Below, one piece after another: positions 37,810-48,245 of a stretch of DNA of 64,000 nt. The DNA is taken from assembly GCA_023091665.1 (NCBI GenBank), contig JALJCQ010000009.1, forward strand, positions 3,162,001 through 3,226,000, read 5' to 3'. The notes below the pieces were generated by a model. It did not search any database and was not told the origin of the DNA. It saw only the letters and a list, made by a program, of their open reading frames with translations. The position numbers and the translations under genes are program-made. Every line of letters begins with the position of its first letter. Positions within the stretch are counted from its first letter, which is position 1. The DNA comes from Pythium myriotylum (taxonomy: Eukaryota; Oomycota; Peronosporomycetes; Pythiales; Pythiaceae).

Positions 37810-39733
37810 CTACGCTCGGGATCTTGTGAATGTGAAAAGAACGGTTGAGACGATACCGACGACGAAGAGGATACACGGTAGCGTCATGACGTTGCCCGTG
37901 CCCAGCGGCGACATCTTCTCGGTGCCGTAGATTTGCACGAAGAGCTGGGAGACAGCCGAGAATGACGTGAGCACGCCGATGTAGAGTCCGTTGTTGTTGA
38001 ATCCGTGGGCTGACTCCTGGATCTCTTTGCCCATGATACCCACGACAGAATACGGGAAGATTGTCACGACGATCTGGTAGAATGCAGTCACGATGAATGC
38101 GACGAATGTTGCTGGTTTCCACGCACTCCCCACTGCGACAGCTCCGATCAAAGCCGCAGCTTCAGTTCAGCAAGGTGAGAATTAGAAACCTCATCAGGTC
38201 GATGATCAGGTCAACTCCACGTACATCCCATCGAGAGACCAAAGACAGCGAGCCGCTTGAGGCGGTAGCCGATGTCCACTGGAATCGCGTAGAGAAGTAA
38301 AAGACACACGACGACTTGAAGTCCATTCTTGAGGCGCACGATCAGATACACACTTGTTAGCAGGTAGTCACAGAACGTTGAAAAGGGCTCACACTCATCT
38401 CACCATGCTCATAAGCGCTCGATTGGCAGTGTCAAGGCCATCCTTGTACTTGCTCTGCTGCTGAGTACCGCAGTCTAGCAGGTCCCCGGTGTCAGCGACG
38501 ACTTCATCTATTCTCAGCGAAAGAAAAGCTTGACTCACCGAGTCCGTCCTTGCATCCATGGTAGACATTCTTGGCCCACCATGTATATACTTCGTCTCGG
38601 AACGCATTCCATGCAGAGCTACAAATCATTAGGAAACTGAACGATGGGCAGGAAAATTGACGGATCAGGAGAACTCACAATTGCACGAAGTAGACCAGAC
38701 AGAGAACCCGAAAGAGTCTTGGTGCGTAGACGATCTGATCTTGAACTTCCTGAACGAGGCGACCAAGCGGAGGGTGAAATGGTGGGCGATCTTGCGGGTG
38801 CTCTGGACGCAGCCAAATACAGAGTGCGGTAGAAGCAAAGATGCCGCCCATCGCGGCGCTGAACGAGATGAGGAAGTCAGTGCCGCTGATATCGGTGGCG
38901 TAAACGACGACCGTCGTGTTCCGGAAGAGCAAGTTGCCTAGCACAGAGCCGACGCCTGCCCAGAAGGCCAGCGCCGTCTGGGCATGGACCTGATACTGGA
39001 TCGGCACTTCGTCCATGAGCCGAGCGCGTAGACTGATCTATTCGCGAGAGATACAAAGTCCCAGCTTGAGCAAAACGACAAGTTTCAGGCAGGGAGTAAG
39101 GCACTCACGTTGAGTAATACGATGCCGACTGCGAGGACGAAAAAGACAAGGTTCGTGAAGCCCTTGTAGTCCGCGAACAGCGTCTGCGCCGAACTGAAGA
39201 GCACACCCGAGATGGTCATGATGATCGTTCCCGAGACAAGAAAGACATTTCGTCTCCCCCATTTGGACAGCGATCGGTCAGACGCCGCTCCGAGGATTGG
39301 TCCAAGAAAGAGCGCGATAAGTGGCGGCAGGAAGCGAGGCACAAACGTGCCCATGTCCATGGAGACCATGTACGGCACGCGGATGTCCTCGAACACCGTA
39401 TCTACAGAGACCACCAAGCGTCAGCGCCACCAACACATCCAAGAGGCAAAATACCGTACACGTACTCAGCACCGAGTACGCGGCCCAGGGCATCGCGAGG
39501 ATGAAGCACGTGCGGATGGGTCTCACGGGCGCGGTCTTGAGCTGTCGGGGCCTCGCCACTCGACGCCCGTGGTCGTCGTCTTGCTGTTGGCGCTTGGAGC
39601 TCTCGGCGGCGTGCCTCGGCGACGCGTCCACGCGCACGAAGGCCTCTCGCTCGTCTGCGCGTGGCGTCTGCTGGATCGTGAAGTGGATGCGCTGCAGATC
39701 GTCGGCGTCCGACGCCCGAGAGGAGTCCACCAT
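37810..39733 (-). CDS. SLC45 / sucrose-proton symporter-like MFS transporter, seven exons
   Basis: Exons 39733-39466, 39401-39109, 39037-38679, 38618-38539, 38474-38404, 38327-38225 and 38159-37810 (all GT-AG, introns 60-80 bp) give 507 residues. Family motif GPILGAASDRSLSKWGRR, in the loop after TM2, corresponds to the RxGRRRP loop of the GPH/SLC45 sucrose transporters. The N-terminal TM1 FILAMPWAAYSVL and the C-terminal FNNNGLYIGVLTSFSAVSQLFVQIYG fit that fold. Exons carry 12 or so hydrophobic segments in total. Likely a plasma-membrane proton-coupled sugar transporter; sugar specificity not deducible. The exon 4 end may be off by one base. Confidence 0.8.
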
Positions 39734-40304
39734 GGTGATCGTCGTGTGCTCCCACGGGGATTGCTTGTTCAGAAGTGGTCGGATATTATTTACTAGAGTG
39801 CATTGTTCTTCAGATCCCACCATATGGTCGACGGTAGTACCAGGGGATATTGGTTTATAGAGGTAGTTTCCTCGATCGGGGTCGCAATGACATCTCAGCA
39901 GGTTGGCTTGTCTGCTTTGAAGATCGCGCGCGTGACGATGTGGCAATAACGTGTATGTAGCGGAGTTCATGTTCTCTGTCAGGCGTGTATATATGCAGGC
40001 GAATTTCTCGTCATCTTCCAAAAGCCACTCGCTGTCGCCGTCTCCATCGAGCGCAAACAAGACCACACCAGTCGCATAGAGCTAAACGCATCTGCAAGCT
40101 TTTCCATTTCAATCTCCCTCACAGCTCCGTTGTTTGGGGGGTGAGGCTCGCGTAGCGTGCGGACTCTTCTTCTATCACGTATGGCGGGCACTGCGGGGAG
40201 ACTCTAACTGGCGTTGCAAACAGACACGCATCGCGCGCGAAAGGCAGCCAAGCGTACGGGACGCGAGACGAGTCGAACGGCGAGCAATGAACGGGCACAG
40301 TAAT
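39734..40304. other. Intergenic, 571 bp
   Basis: Upstream region of the transporter and 3' side of Ran. An open frame continues the transporter exon upstream to 40066 but lacks conservation. No RNA gene seen. Confidence 0.5.
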
Positions 40305-41387
40305 TTAGAGGTCTTCATCTTCATCAGGGAGCGGCACCGCGGCGGCGGCAGCGGCGTTCTCGGCCTCGAGCTGCGCGATCTGCTCAGCCGAGATCTGCAC
40401 CTCAGGCGGCGCAAGAGCAGGAGCCTCAACGAACGTCAGGTTGTTGTCACTGGAGAGTAAGGAAGATTAGCTAAAACTGTCAACAACAAACAAAGCGAGG
40501 ATTAGTGATGGAAACATACCCGACGAGCTTGCGGGCGAGCCACAAGAACGGCTTCTCGAACTGGTAGTTCGACTTGGCCGAGATATCGAAGTACTGGAGG
40601 TTCTTCTTGCGGTGGAAAGTGATCTGCTTGGCCTTCACCTTACGGTCCTTGACCTCGACCTTGTTACCGCAGAGCACGATCGGGATGTTCTCGCAGACGC
40701 GGAAGAGATCGCGATGCCAGTTCGGGACGTTCTTGTACGTGATACGCGAGGTCACATCGAACATGATGATCGCGCACTGGCCTTGGATGTAGTAGCCGTC
40801 ACGGAGACCACCGAACTTCTCCTGGCCGGCCGTGTCCCAGCAGTTGAAACGGATCGGGCCGAAGTTGGTGTGGAACACGAGCGGGTGCACCTCGACACCG
40901 AGCGTGGCGACGTACTTCTTCTCGAACTCGCCCGTCAAGTGGCGCTTGACGAAAGTCGTCTTGCCGACACCGCCGTCACCGACGAGGATAAGCTTGAACT
41001 CCGGAACGTTGGCAGCCTACAACACCGACCCGCAGTCGTTAGCATTCAGGATCTTCCATCTTATTCCGGACCCATCGGTCGCCGCCGCCGCGCCATCTTC
41101 CGACCGCCTGTTGAAGCCATGTTTTTCGCGCCAAAAAAGGGCGGGGGGAACGACGTGGCCTTCGCCAGGGTGCCGACCGATCGCGTCCATTCCGCGCGAG
41201 GCGAAGAATGGGAACTGCTCCGTGAGATGTCTCGCGACCTCCCGCAGCGACCAGAGCGCGCCCGGCCACGCGCGCGCCACGAGTCGACGCGTCTCGTCGT
41301 CGCGCGTGCGATGGGCTAGCAGACAGCGCCGTGGGGCGAGACGGCGAGGCGGCAGCGGCGTCCATGTCGGCGAGCTGTACGCACCAT
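40305..41387 (-). CDS. RAN: GTP-binding nuclear protein Ran, three exons with ATG-only first exon
   Basis: Exons 41387-41385 (ATG alone), 41016-40520 and 40449-40305 (introns 368 and 70 bp) give 214 residues; human Ran has 216. Motifs: P-loop GDGGVGKT, effector region [20 protein letters not shown]3 [11 protein letters not shown]5 SAKSNY, and the acidic C-terminus DEDEDL. G4, normally NKVD, reads NKVE (40666-40674 region), an unusual change in the guanine-specificity motif. Ran drives nuclear transport and spindle assembly. The first intron (GTGCGT...GTTGTAG) directly after the ATG is inferred: it is the only nearby ATG followed by a donor giving the correct length. Divergent from NOP10. Confidence 0.93.
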
Positions 41388-41817
41388 GTTGGGATGTTGG
41401 TATGGGTTGAGTGAGTCTGCGAGTGTTGGCGGCCGAGGGTCTAACGTGGGTTGGGTTGGACGTCGGGGCGGATAGACCAAAGCGGCACAAAAGACCCAAG
41501 GGAGGAGGGGAGAGCAGAGGAGGGGAGGAGAACAGCGGAGAGCAAAAAAATGGAGGGAACCTCCGCCAGCCAACCAACGCCCAGGCCAGCGGATCGAGGT
41601 TATATCTCAAGGCGGGTGAGGTTTTATCTCGGAGGACGGCGACCACTCGCATGGATTGGTGGAAAATCCACGACCCAGTCGCCGCCAGTGAACCTTTGTG
41701 GGGACTCGATATTTCGAGAACACTGAGTGGCGGAAGTTTCTCAAATTTAGAGAAAACGAGCACCCGCTTGTGAGAGCTCCCGACCGGAATTGAGTGGAAG
41801 TCACCGGACGCGACACC
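41388..41817. promoter_or_regulatory. Bidirectional promoter Ran / NOP10
   Basis: 430 bp between head-to-head start codons. A near-tandem motif GAGGTTATATCTC (about 41596-41608) and GAGGTTTTATCTC (about 41619-41631) is present, with A/T cores that could be TATA-like. Role inferred from position. Confidence 0.5.
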
Positions 41818-42101
41818 ATGCACTTGATGTACTACACCGGCAGCGATGGCAAGCGCGTGTACACGCTGAAGGTATGTCGCTCGCACACGCGTTGGGTCTC
41901 GGTGGTCGCGCCCGTGGGATTTGGTGTGCTCACGGAGACGGTGCTTGTGGCGAGCAGAAGGAAGACCCGACGGGCAAGCCCACGCACTCGGCGCACCCGG
42001 CGCGCTTCTCGCCCGACGACAAGTTCTCCAAGGAGCGCATCATCACCAAGAAGCGCTTCGGCCTGCTGCCCACGCAGACGCCCGACCCGATCTTCACGTA
42101 A
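41818..42101 (+). CDS. NOP10: H/ACA snoRNP subunit NOP10, two exons
   Basis: Exons 41818-41871 and 41958-42101 (86-bp intron GTATGT...GAGCAG) give 65 residues, the family length. Exon 1 encodes [18 protein letters not shown], exon 2 continues [22 protein letters not shown] and ends with [10 protein letters not shown]. These are the hallmark blocks of NOP10 (YY..dG.RVYTLKk, [12 protein letters not shown]). It binds dyskerin/Cbf5 in box H/ACA particles that make pseudouridine in rRNA and help telomerase RNA. It lies head-to-head with Ran. Confidence 0.96.
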
Positions 42102-42462
42102 TTTAGCGAAGGACCTCGCCACGACGGTTGGTCGGTTGGGTGGCCAAGCGAGATCGACTGTCGAGGGCTCTTCTTCACGGCCAGTGGCCACTGCGTCTCG
42201 TCCACGCAACTGTAGATTTATTTGGCTAGATCGAAAGTATACACGTACGACACCTCTCCATCGCTTCCTCGCATCGAGAGATCGATCTCCCACCAGAGAG
42301 ATCTCTTGGGTCCATTGCTCGAGTGGTGACTACCCGGTAGTCATTGAAATGGGTTGAAATGGGCAATGTTATACTATTTCAGTATTCTATCTCGTTATTT
42401 CAGTACTTCACCACTTTTTGCCGCCAGTTTTGAAGCTGTGAGTGGAATTGCCCCACGGCAAC
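42102..42462. other. Intergenic, 361 bp, with palindrome
   Basis: No gene seen. It holds a perfect palindrome TGACTACC-C-GGTAGTCA at 42327-42343 (compare 6012-6064) and repeated GTTATTTCAGTA-like A/T-rich motifs at about 42370-42405 before the helicase ATG. Confidence 0.6.
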
Positions 42463-45400
42463 ATGGCCGAGTTGCTGCCGAGTAGCGACGACGAGAGCCT
42501 CTGCGGCGACGACCACGAGCCCGTGGAGACGCCGGCAGTGCGCAGAGACGATGCGCCGACACGAGCGCTTTCGCCACGTGGAAAGGCGGCTCCCAACGGC
42601 TCCCAGGAGCCCGAGGAAGAGCTCATGGAGTCGATGTTCTCGCCGAAGAAGAGACCGTCTCCAGCGAAGAAGCCGCGGTTCATGGACGAGCTCTTCCCTC
42701 TGACGCCGAGCCCTCGGAATGAGACGACTGAGGCGGCTGAGACGAGCCGTGTCCACGCCAAGCCCGTGGTGTCGGCGCGAGCGATGCTGATGCAGTTTCT
42801 TCCCAAGTCGAGCCGTCTCAGTGTGGCGATGGAATCGCCTCCACGCACACAACCGATCAAGCGCACGCTCGACATGGACAAAGCCAAGGAAGAAGAGAGT
42901 GGGTGGACGAAGAGAGCCAAGCCGACGCCCATGACGGAGAGCGAGCGCATCGCGAGGAAGTACGGACTCTTGCCCAGAGGAGACCTCAAGGCGCGTGCGG
43001 CAACAGCCAAGCCTTTCGAAAAGCACGGTAGTTCACGAGAATCGGAAGACACTACGGTGTCTTCATCGCCTCGTCGAGTGGAAGAGCGGAGACCACGGGC
43101 AGCGCCGACGTCGGTGTCGAAACGAGAGAGTTTCTGGAAGAGCCAAGTCGCCATCGATGACGAGAAGGAAGAGACGAAGTCGGATCAAGCTTCGTACGTA
43201 TCGCCGTTTGCGAGAAGAGATTCTGGAGGATTCCGCGATATGCGTAGGCGTCGAGAAACTCGCGAGGTGCCGACTGTCGACAAAGAAACCTTCTACACGG
43301 ATGACGCACAGCAGGCGGCACAGATGAATCGACCTCGCCACGTGATCGCGTCCAAACTGACGGCTGAAAAGGATGACCAGTGCTGGCTTTCTGATGCAAA
43401 GGAGATCGACTCTGATGAGGAACAAGTTGCAATTCCAGGCCAAGGCAAAACCTCGGCGGCGAGAGCATCATCTAGCAGTATACGCGCAGGTGCTCCATCT
43501 CGCAAGAGAAGCCGACCAACGACTCAAAAAGTGCTCAGTGATGACGAACTAGACGATGTGGAGTCTTTCGAGTCGAATCGGTGGCCCATGTTGCCGCCCG
43601 CAAAGTGTGGTGACTTCGGCCCGCTCAAGCTAGAATCGCCGACGGGAGAAGAGCAAGATCTCGAAGTCTGCGCAAACATCAACAGCTATCTTTTCGATTA
43701 CCAACGAGAAGGGGTTCAGTTCCTATTAAACGCTTATATCAAGCGCACAGGGGCGATTCTGGGTGATGAAATGGGGCTGGGCAAGACTATTCAGGTAATT
43801 GCGCTGCTCTCAGCAATCCTTCGCAAGCATGGAGATTATCGAGACAAGGAGGAATGGCGACAAGTTCTGAAGGAACGACGTGAGCGGGATGAAAACGGAA
43901 GTTTGAGAGGTTTGTCAGGCAGTAGCCATCGGAATCCCATCCTTGTTGTCGTCCCAGCTTCTCTTCTTCACAACTGGGAATCCGAGTTGAAGATATGGAT
44001 GTGCTGTCAAACTGTAATCCTCATAGGCAAGCCAACCGATCGTGAACAAATTATTGAGCAAGCCGCAATCGGGGCCTACGAAATCGTGATCTGCAGCTAC
44101 GATGTGCTTAAAATCACTCTCGATAAACTCAAACGGGTGCCATGGGAGCTGATAGTATTCGATGAAATGCACTGTCTGAAGAATCCCGACTCCCAGCTCA
44201 CTCAAGCCGTGAAAGCTATCAAGTGCCCGCGCAAGCTCGGGCTCACGGGTACCCTCATGCAAAACAATGAGAAAGAACTCCATTGTCTCATCGACACGAT
44301 AGCTCCTGGCGTCCTTGGCTCATGGCATGAGTTCCGTTCGTTCTATGGAGACGACATCAAATACGGTCGGAAGAAATCTGCGGTCCCGGAAGCTTTGGAA
44401 CGAAGTCGCAAGAAGGAGAAAAAGTTGCGCCAGGTGCTCGTACCCTACTACTTGCGTCGAGAAAAGGAGATCAACCCCAGCTTCCAAGAGATCAAGAAAT
44501 CTGACCAAGTGGTATTCTGCGATCTCACTCCATTTCAACTCGCCGCGTACAAGAGGATTTTGGAAATGCCCGAGTTTGAATTGCTCCGAAAAGGTGAAGA
44601 GCTGTGCGATTGTGGCCGCGATAGTGGAAGGAAGCGGAAAGAATGCTGCTACATTACCCCTGCATCTCTAGGTACTGATCAGCGCGCACTGCTATGGGAG
44701 CGATTCCATCCAGATGGGACTGCGTGCAAGTCTTGTCCGAATTGTATGGGACTCGTATGTGTTGCTCAGCTGCTCAAGTTATCAAATCACATGGAGTTGC
44801 TCAAAGTTAATCCACACGACCCTCCTCGTCTACAACAGTATCAAGCTGATTTCGCTGCGACAGCTTTTGGAGACGACGTAGATGCAGCGGGAGGTGTTCA
44901 GCAGGTCTCCACGTTCCAGGAGATGCGCGCGATTGGTACTCAAACTTGTGGAAAGATGCTGGTGCTGGAGAAGCTGCTCGCACTTTGGAAAAAGAAACGG
45001 CAAAAGACGCTGCTATTCAGTCGGAGCACTCGAATGTTGGACATCTTGCAGCTGTTTCTTGTGTCCAAGGCAGTGACTTACCTTCGCCTTGACGGTCAAA
45101 CCAAAGTTGAAGAGCGTCTCCAGCTCGTCAACAAGTTCAATGACCCAGAGAGCAACATCAGCGTGTTCCTCATCAGTACGCGTGCCGGTGGACTTGGTCT
45201 CAACCTGCCTACAGCGACAAACGTGGTAATCTTCGATCCGAGCTGGAATCCTGCACACGACTGTCAGGCACAAGATCGAGCATATCGAATCGGGCAAACT
45301 AAGGATGTTCAAGTATACCGATTAATTACGTTGGGCACGATTGAGGAAATGATCTACGTGCGCCAAATATACAAGCAGCAGCTTAGTGATACGACACTCA

Positions 45401-46173
45401 AAGGTGTCAAGGCGCCTCGGTATTTCGAAGGTGTTCAGGGGGATCGGCGGCAGCAAGGAGAGTTGTTTGGCATCAAGAACTTGCTTTGCTGGAAAGAAAG
45501 CGGGGTGCTCAAGGACATCCAAGACGCGTACCGTCGAGATCGCGACGGAATCATGATTCAACAAAATCAAGTCCGCTATGACAACGCACGAACTCCTCCG
45601 TCTACGAAGAAGTCGCGATCACGGGCAAAGCAGGAAATAGAACTTGAAGATGAGGAAATGGTTGAAGTCGCGGATGAAATGACGTCAGGAATGCTCAACT
45701 CGTCAAGCATGTCGGACGCTCTGACTCCCCCAGCGAATGACGCGAAACCTGAAGCAGCTCCTGCTATGGAGCGACAAGAGAGTGGTGGTGACGGGGAGGA
45801 GGACACGGAGAAATGCCTTCTCCAGGGAGCCAGGACGTTCAGGCACGAGGAGATCGTTGGTGAGGATGACAATGAAGGCGACGCGGACCCATTCTCCGAG
45901 ACTGACGAGGAGGATGAAGTAGTCGTGCTCGAGGGAGTGAGCTCAACCGACGCGGCCAACTCCCCTCCACCAAAAAATCTAACATTGGTGCCACCCGTCC
46001 CTCTAATCGTCACACCAGCCAAACCGACCCCCTCAGCAACAGCGCACCCATCCCCATCGCCGCGTGTGTCACCTCCACCGTGCATCCAAAATTTGCCATC
46101 TATTACCGCGCTGAAAGCTCGCACGGACGACGGTACCCCACGCAAGGCGCTCTATATCCCCAAGTACCTCTAG
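42463..46173 (+). CDS. SNF2-family DNA translocase, ERCC6L2-like
   Basis: 1236 residues, no intron. The frame opens at 42442 without ATG, so the ATG at 42463 (MAELLPSSDDE) is used. A polar, disordered 390-residue N-terminus is followed by the SNF2 core: LFDYQREGVQFL, motif I GDEMGLGKT, Ia PASLLHNWESE, motif II as DEMH (usual DEAH/DEGH), III LGLTGTLMQNN. A Cys-rich insertion CDCGRDSGRKRKECC ... CKSCPNCMG, typical of ERCC6L2-type proteins, comes next. Helicase C motifs V-VI are FLISTRAGGLGLNL and DRAYRIGQT. The acidic C-terminus resembles the HEBO region only loosely. ERCC6L2 acts in DNA end-joining and transcription-linked repair; the subfamily call rests on the Cys insertion. Confidence 0.85.
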   Translation: MAELLPSSDDESLCGDDHEPVETPAVRRDDAPTRALSPRGKAAPNGSQEPEEELMESMFSPKKRPSPAKKPRFMDELFPLTPSPRNETTEAAETSRVHAKPVVSARAMLMQFLPKSSRLSVAMESPPRTQPIKRTLDMDKAKEEESGWTKRAKPTPMTESERIARKYGLLPRGDLKARAATAKPFEKHGSSRESEDTTVSSSPRRVEERRPRAAPTSVSKRESFWKSQVAIDDEKEETKSDQASYVSPFARRDSGGFRDMRRRRETREVPTVDKETFYTDDAQQAAQMNRPRHVIASKLTAEKDDQCWLSDAKEIDSDEEQVAIPGQGKTSAARASSSSIRAGAPSRKRSRPTTQKVLSDDELDDVESFESNRWPMLPPAKCGDFGPLKLESPTGEEQDLEVCANINSYLFDYQREGVQFLLNAYIKRTGAILGDEMGLGKTIQVIALLSAILRKHGDYRDKEEWRQVLKERRERDENGSLRGLSGSSHRNPILVVVPASLLHNWESELKIWMCCQTVILIGKPTDREQIIEQAAIGAYEIVICSYDVLKITLDKLKRVPWELIVFDEMHCLKNPDSQLTQAVKAIKCPRKLGLTGTLMQNNEKELHCLIDTIAPGVLGSWHEFRSFYGDDIKYGRKKSAVPEALERSRKKEKKLRQVLVPYYLRREKEINPSFQEIKKSDQVVFCDLTPFQLAAYKRILEMPEFELLRKGEELCDCGRDSGRKRKECCYITPASLGTDQRALLWERFHPDGTACKSCPNCMGLVCVAQLLKLSNHMELLKVNPHDPPRLQQYQADFAATAFGDDVDAAGGVQQVSTFQEMRAIGTQTCGKMLVLEKLLALWKKKRQKTLLFSRSTRMLDILQLFLVSKAVTYLRLDGQTKVEERLQLVNKFNDPESNISVFLISTRAGGLGLNLPTATNVVIFDPSWNPAHDCQAQDRAYRIGQTKDVQVYRLITLGTIEEMIYVRQIYKQQLSDTTLKGVKAPRYFEGVQGDRRQQGELFGIKNLLCWKESGVLKDIQDAYRRDRDGIMIQQNQVRYDNARTPPSTKKSRSRAKQEIELEDEEMVEVADEMTSGMLNSSSMSDALTPPANDAKPEAAPAMERQESGGDGEEDTEKCLLQGARTFRHEEIVGEDDNEGDADPFSETDEEDEVVVLEGVSSTDAANSPPPKNLTLVPPVPLIVTPAKPTPSATAHPSPSPRVSPPPCIQNLPSITALKARTDDGTPRKALYIPKYL

Positions 46174-46255
46174 CGAAACCACTGGGTTCAAACAAAGAGA
46201 GGGGTCGAATATTTAGGTTTACTGGTTTCGTGCGCCTCGCATCGTCTCCCAGCGT

Positions 46256-46703
46256 CTAGCTGAAGCCGCTCGGATCCTTCGAGTTGCCCGTGAGGCGGCG
46301 GAATTTCTGCGCGAGCTCGTCAAACTCGGTCGAGAGATCGTCGAGGCAGTTGGCCAGCGCTTCGACGGGCGACGACGCGTCCGTGGTCTGCACGCGGATC
46401 ATGATATCGTGGATCAGTGGGTGCGGGTGGCGGTAGCCGCTGAAGGTCACGTTGCTATCGCGCAGCAATTGCCTAGTGTCGTCGTTCCCCATCAAGAAGA
46501 AGAAAACAAGTGAGACCCTCGTGAGGAGATACGCAACACAAGCGCGACATTCACTCGTACATGCGGATGAGGTTGCCCATGGTGTGGTCTTCGCGCAGGA
46601 TCGTGAACTTGCCGGCGTTGAGGATCTTGGTGTCTTTCTCATAAGTCACTTTGCTCGCGCCCTCGGGCAGCAAGTACGAGTCGCTGCGGTTCGGCGCGTT
46701 CAT
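46256..46703 (-). CDS. RPB11: RNA polymerase II subunit RPB11, two exons
   Basis: Exons 46703-46561 and 46472-46256 (88-bp intron, join NLIRM/QLLRD) give 119 residues. Family blocks: MNAPNRSDSYLLPEGASKV, INAGKFTILREDHTMGNLIRM, VTFSGYRHPHPLIHDIMIRVQTT. RPB11 forms the alpha-like heterodimer with RPB3 in polymerase assembly. Its ATG (46703-46701) overlaps the ATG of the plus-strand gene starting at 46702 within a CATG. Confidence 0.95.
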
Positions 46704-47656
46704 GTTTTGGGGACAAAAGGAGAACTGTGGGCAACGTTCGAAGGAGGGAAGGCGGAGGTCGTTCAAGCGGGGTGGCACTACTCTGGAAAAAGATATTGTA
46801 TCAACTGATGAGGTGCGACAAAAAGGAAACTTGACCGTCACACGTCGCAGGTGGAACTTTTGAAAGAAGACGTATCCATTAGCTTAACAAACCAAATTGC
46901 GTGCCAGGCGGACAGATCTGGTCGGTGGAGAGTATCGGCGGATGCCCAACTGCCTTGAAGCTATCGGTCGATCACTGGTGGGAGACGAGTGCAACAAGTG
47001 TGTCCACTAGTTGCAAGGCATCTCGGTAGATTGGGCTCTCGAAATCCTTCTCGAGAACGACCGAGCCCTCAAGCTTGTCGACACGGAGTTTCACCGACAA
47101 ACCGTAAAAATTCTGAAGCAGTCTTGCGATGTGGGTGTCGTAGTAATGGGTCTAGATTTGGCAAAACCTGCATTACGAGCTGCGGTAAGCTACTCGTTCA
47201 TGAGCAGGGCCCCGTCATTACGATTTGGTCCCGTTGAATTACTTAGATGGAAAAGGACTGTAAGGCCATCGCTCTAGGTCAAAAGGATGTAAAATCTGTC
47301 GTGCGCGCGTGCATGGATGAGGTGAGCTTGGCAAGAGCCGTCTAAAGACAGTCTAACTCACTTCCTCCCGTGACTAGATGCGAGCTATATTCGAGCGAGT
47401 CGTGGTGAATGCTGATGTTCTCGATATGACTTTCTCAGAACACTTCGCTACCGATGCGGTTGCAGAGCCTCCAAGATCTTCGCTCACAACAATGAGTCAC
47501 CTGAGAGGCGCAACGGCTCGAAGTACGCATAATTCGGATAGAGACAATGAGAACCAACCTGATGACACAGCATTCACGCGTACAATTTTGCCGAGACCAT
47601 CATCAACTCAATCCACAGAAACTAATCTTCGCGAGGTATCGCAAACGCCGGCGTGA
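46702..47656 (+). CDS. Five-exon gene of unknown function, overlapping start with RPB11
   Basis: Exons 46702-46812, 46851-46931, 47011-47184, 47247-47321 and 47378-47656, all in phase 0, give 239 residues. Introns 38, 79, 62 and 56 bp are GT-AG; the first is unusually short and least sure. The product starts MFWGQKENCG with a basic Arg/Lys-Ser stretch, then FKRGGTTLEKDIVS. It continues with amphipathic helices (ISVDWALEILLENDRALKLV, SCDVGVVVMGLDLAKPALRAA, KSVVRACMDE, AIFERVVVNADVLDMTF) and a Ser/Thr-rich tail. No family recognised; helical chromosome- or complex-associated protein is only a guess. Consistent phase across five exons argues for a real gene. Confidence 0.6.
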
Positions 47657-48245
47657 GCTTTCGAGCTTGAGCCGGATATGAGTCTGCCAGTGCCATCCAC
47701 GAGACGAATGTAGCCGTCGGGTTGAGCCAAAACTGGCACTGCCAACGCAGACGTGTCAGTATCACCACCAGTGTCGCCGTCTTGTACCACTTGGTCTCCT
47801 CCGCGCCTTCGTCGCCTGTGTACGCAACGCAGTTTCCGTCGTCATACTCAAGTTTGTCTCGGTGAAAGTTGCCCAGAGGTGCGATCTCCGACTCTCGCAT
47901 TGCTGTGACCCCTTTGTCCCGCTTCTGTTCACCATGGTATCCCTCCTCGATGTCGTTCGTCACCGAGATAGCAAAATCTCTCGATGAGTCTCGACGGCCG
48001 CGATACTGGACCCAAGGGTTCTCGAGCATCACTTTCTCATGCAAACGGCCGCTACTCTGAAGAGCTACGCCAGACTGGTAGCAGCTTAATTCGGGACCCC
48101 AATACCTGAGAATGAACTGAATCTTCGCGAGATAAACCTCCAACGAACCATCTGACAACTCGCAAAAAGCCCGCAGACTCTCAACTACCAACGCATCCTT
48201 GTTCTTCAGATTGCTCGCCGAAAGCGCAGCATCCGTGTCTTGCAA
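47622..48245 (-). CDS. Hypothetical protein, possible fragment
   Basis: Single open frame of 207 codons on the opposite strand, overlapping the 3' end of the previous gene. It contains GDEGAEETKWYKTATLVVI, similar in style to a 'YTGNEG...R.A.V.WP' motif I know from oomycete hypothetical proteins, and earlier YRGRRDSSRDF. No signal peptide or known domain; the N-terminus does not look like a natural start and the last 45 residues may be intronic read-through. It may be the C-terminal remnant of a larger gene. Confidence 0.4.
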   Translation of the reverse strand: MQDTDAALSASNLKNKDALVVESLRAFCELSDGSLEVYLAKIQFILRYWGPELSCYQSGVALQSSGRLHEKVMLENPWVQYRGRRDSSRDFAISVTNDIEEGYHGEQKRDKGVTAMRESEIAPLGNFHRDKLEYDDGNCVAYTGDEGAEETKWYKTATLVVILTRLRWQCQFWLNPTATFVSWMALADSYPAQARKLTPAFAIPRED

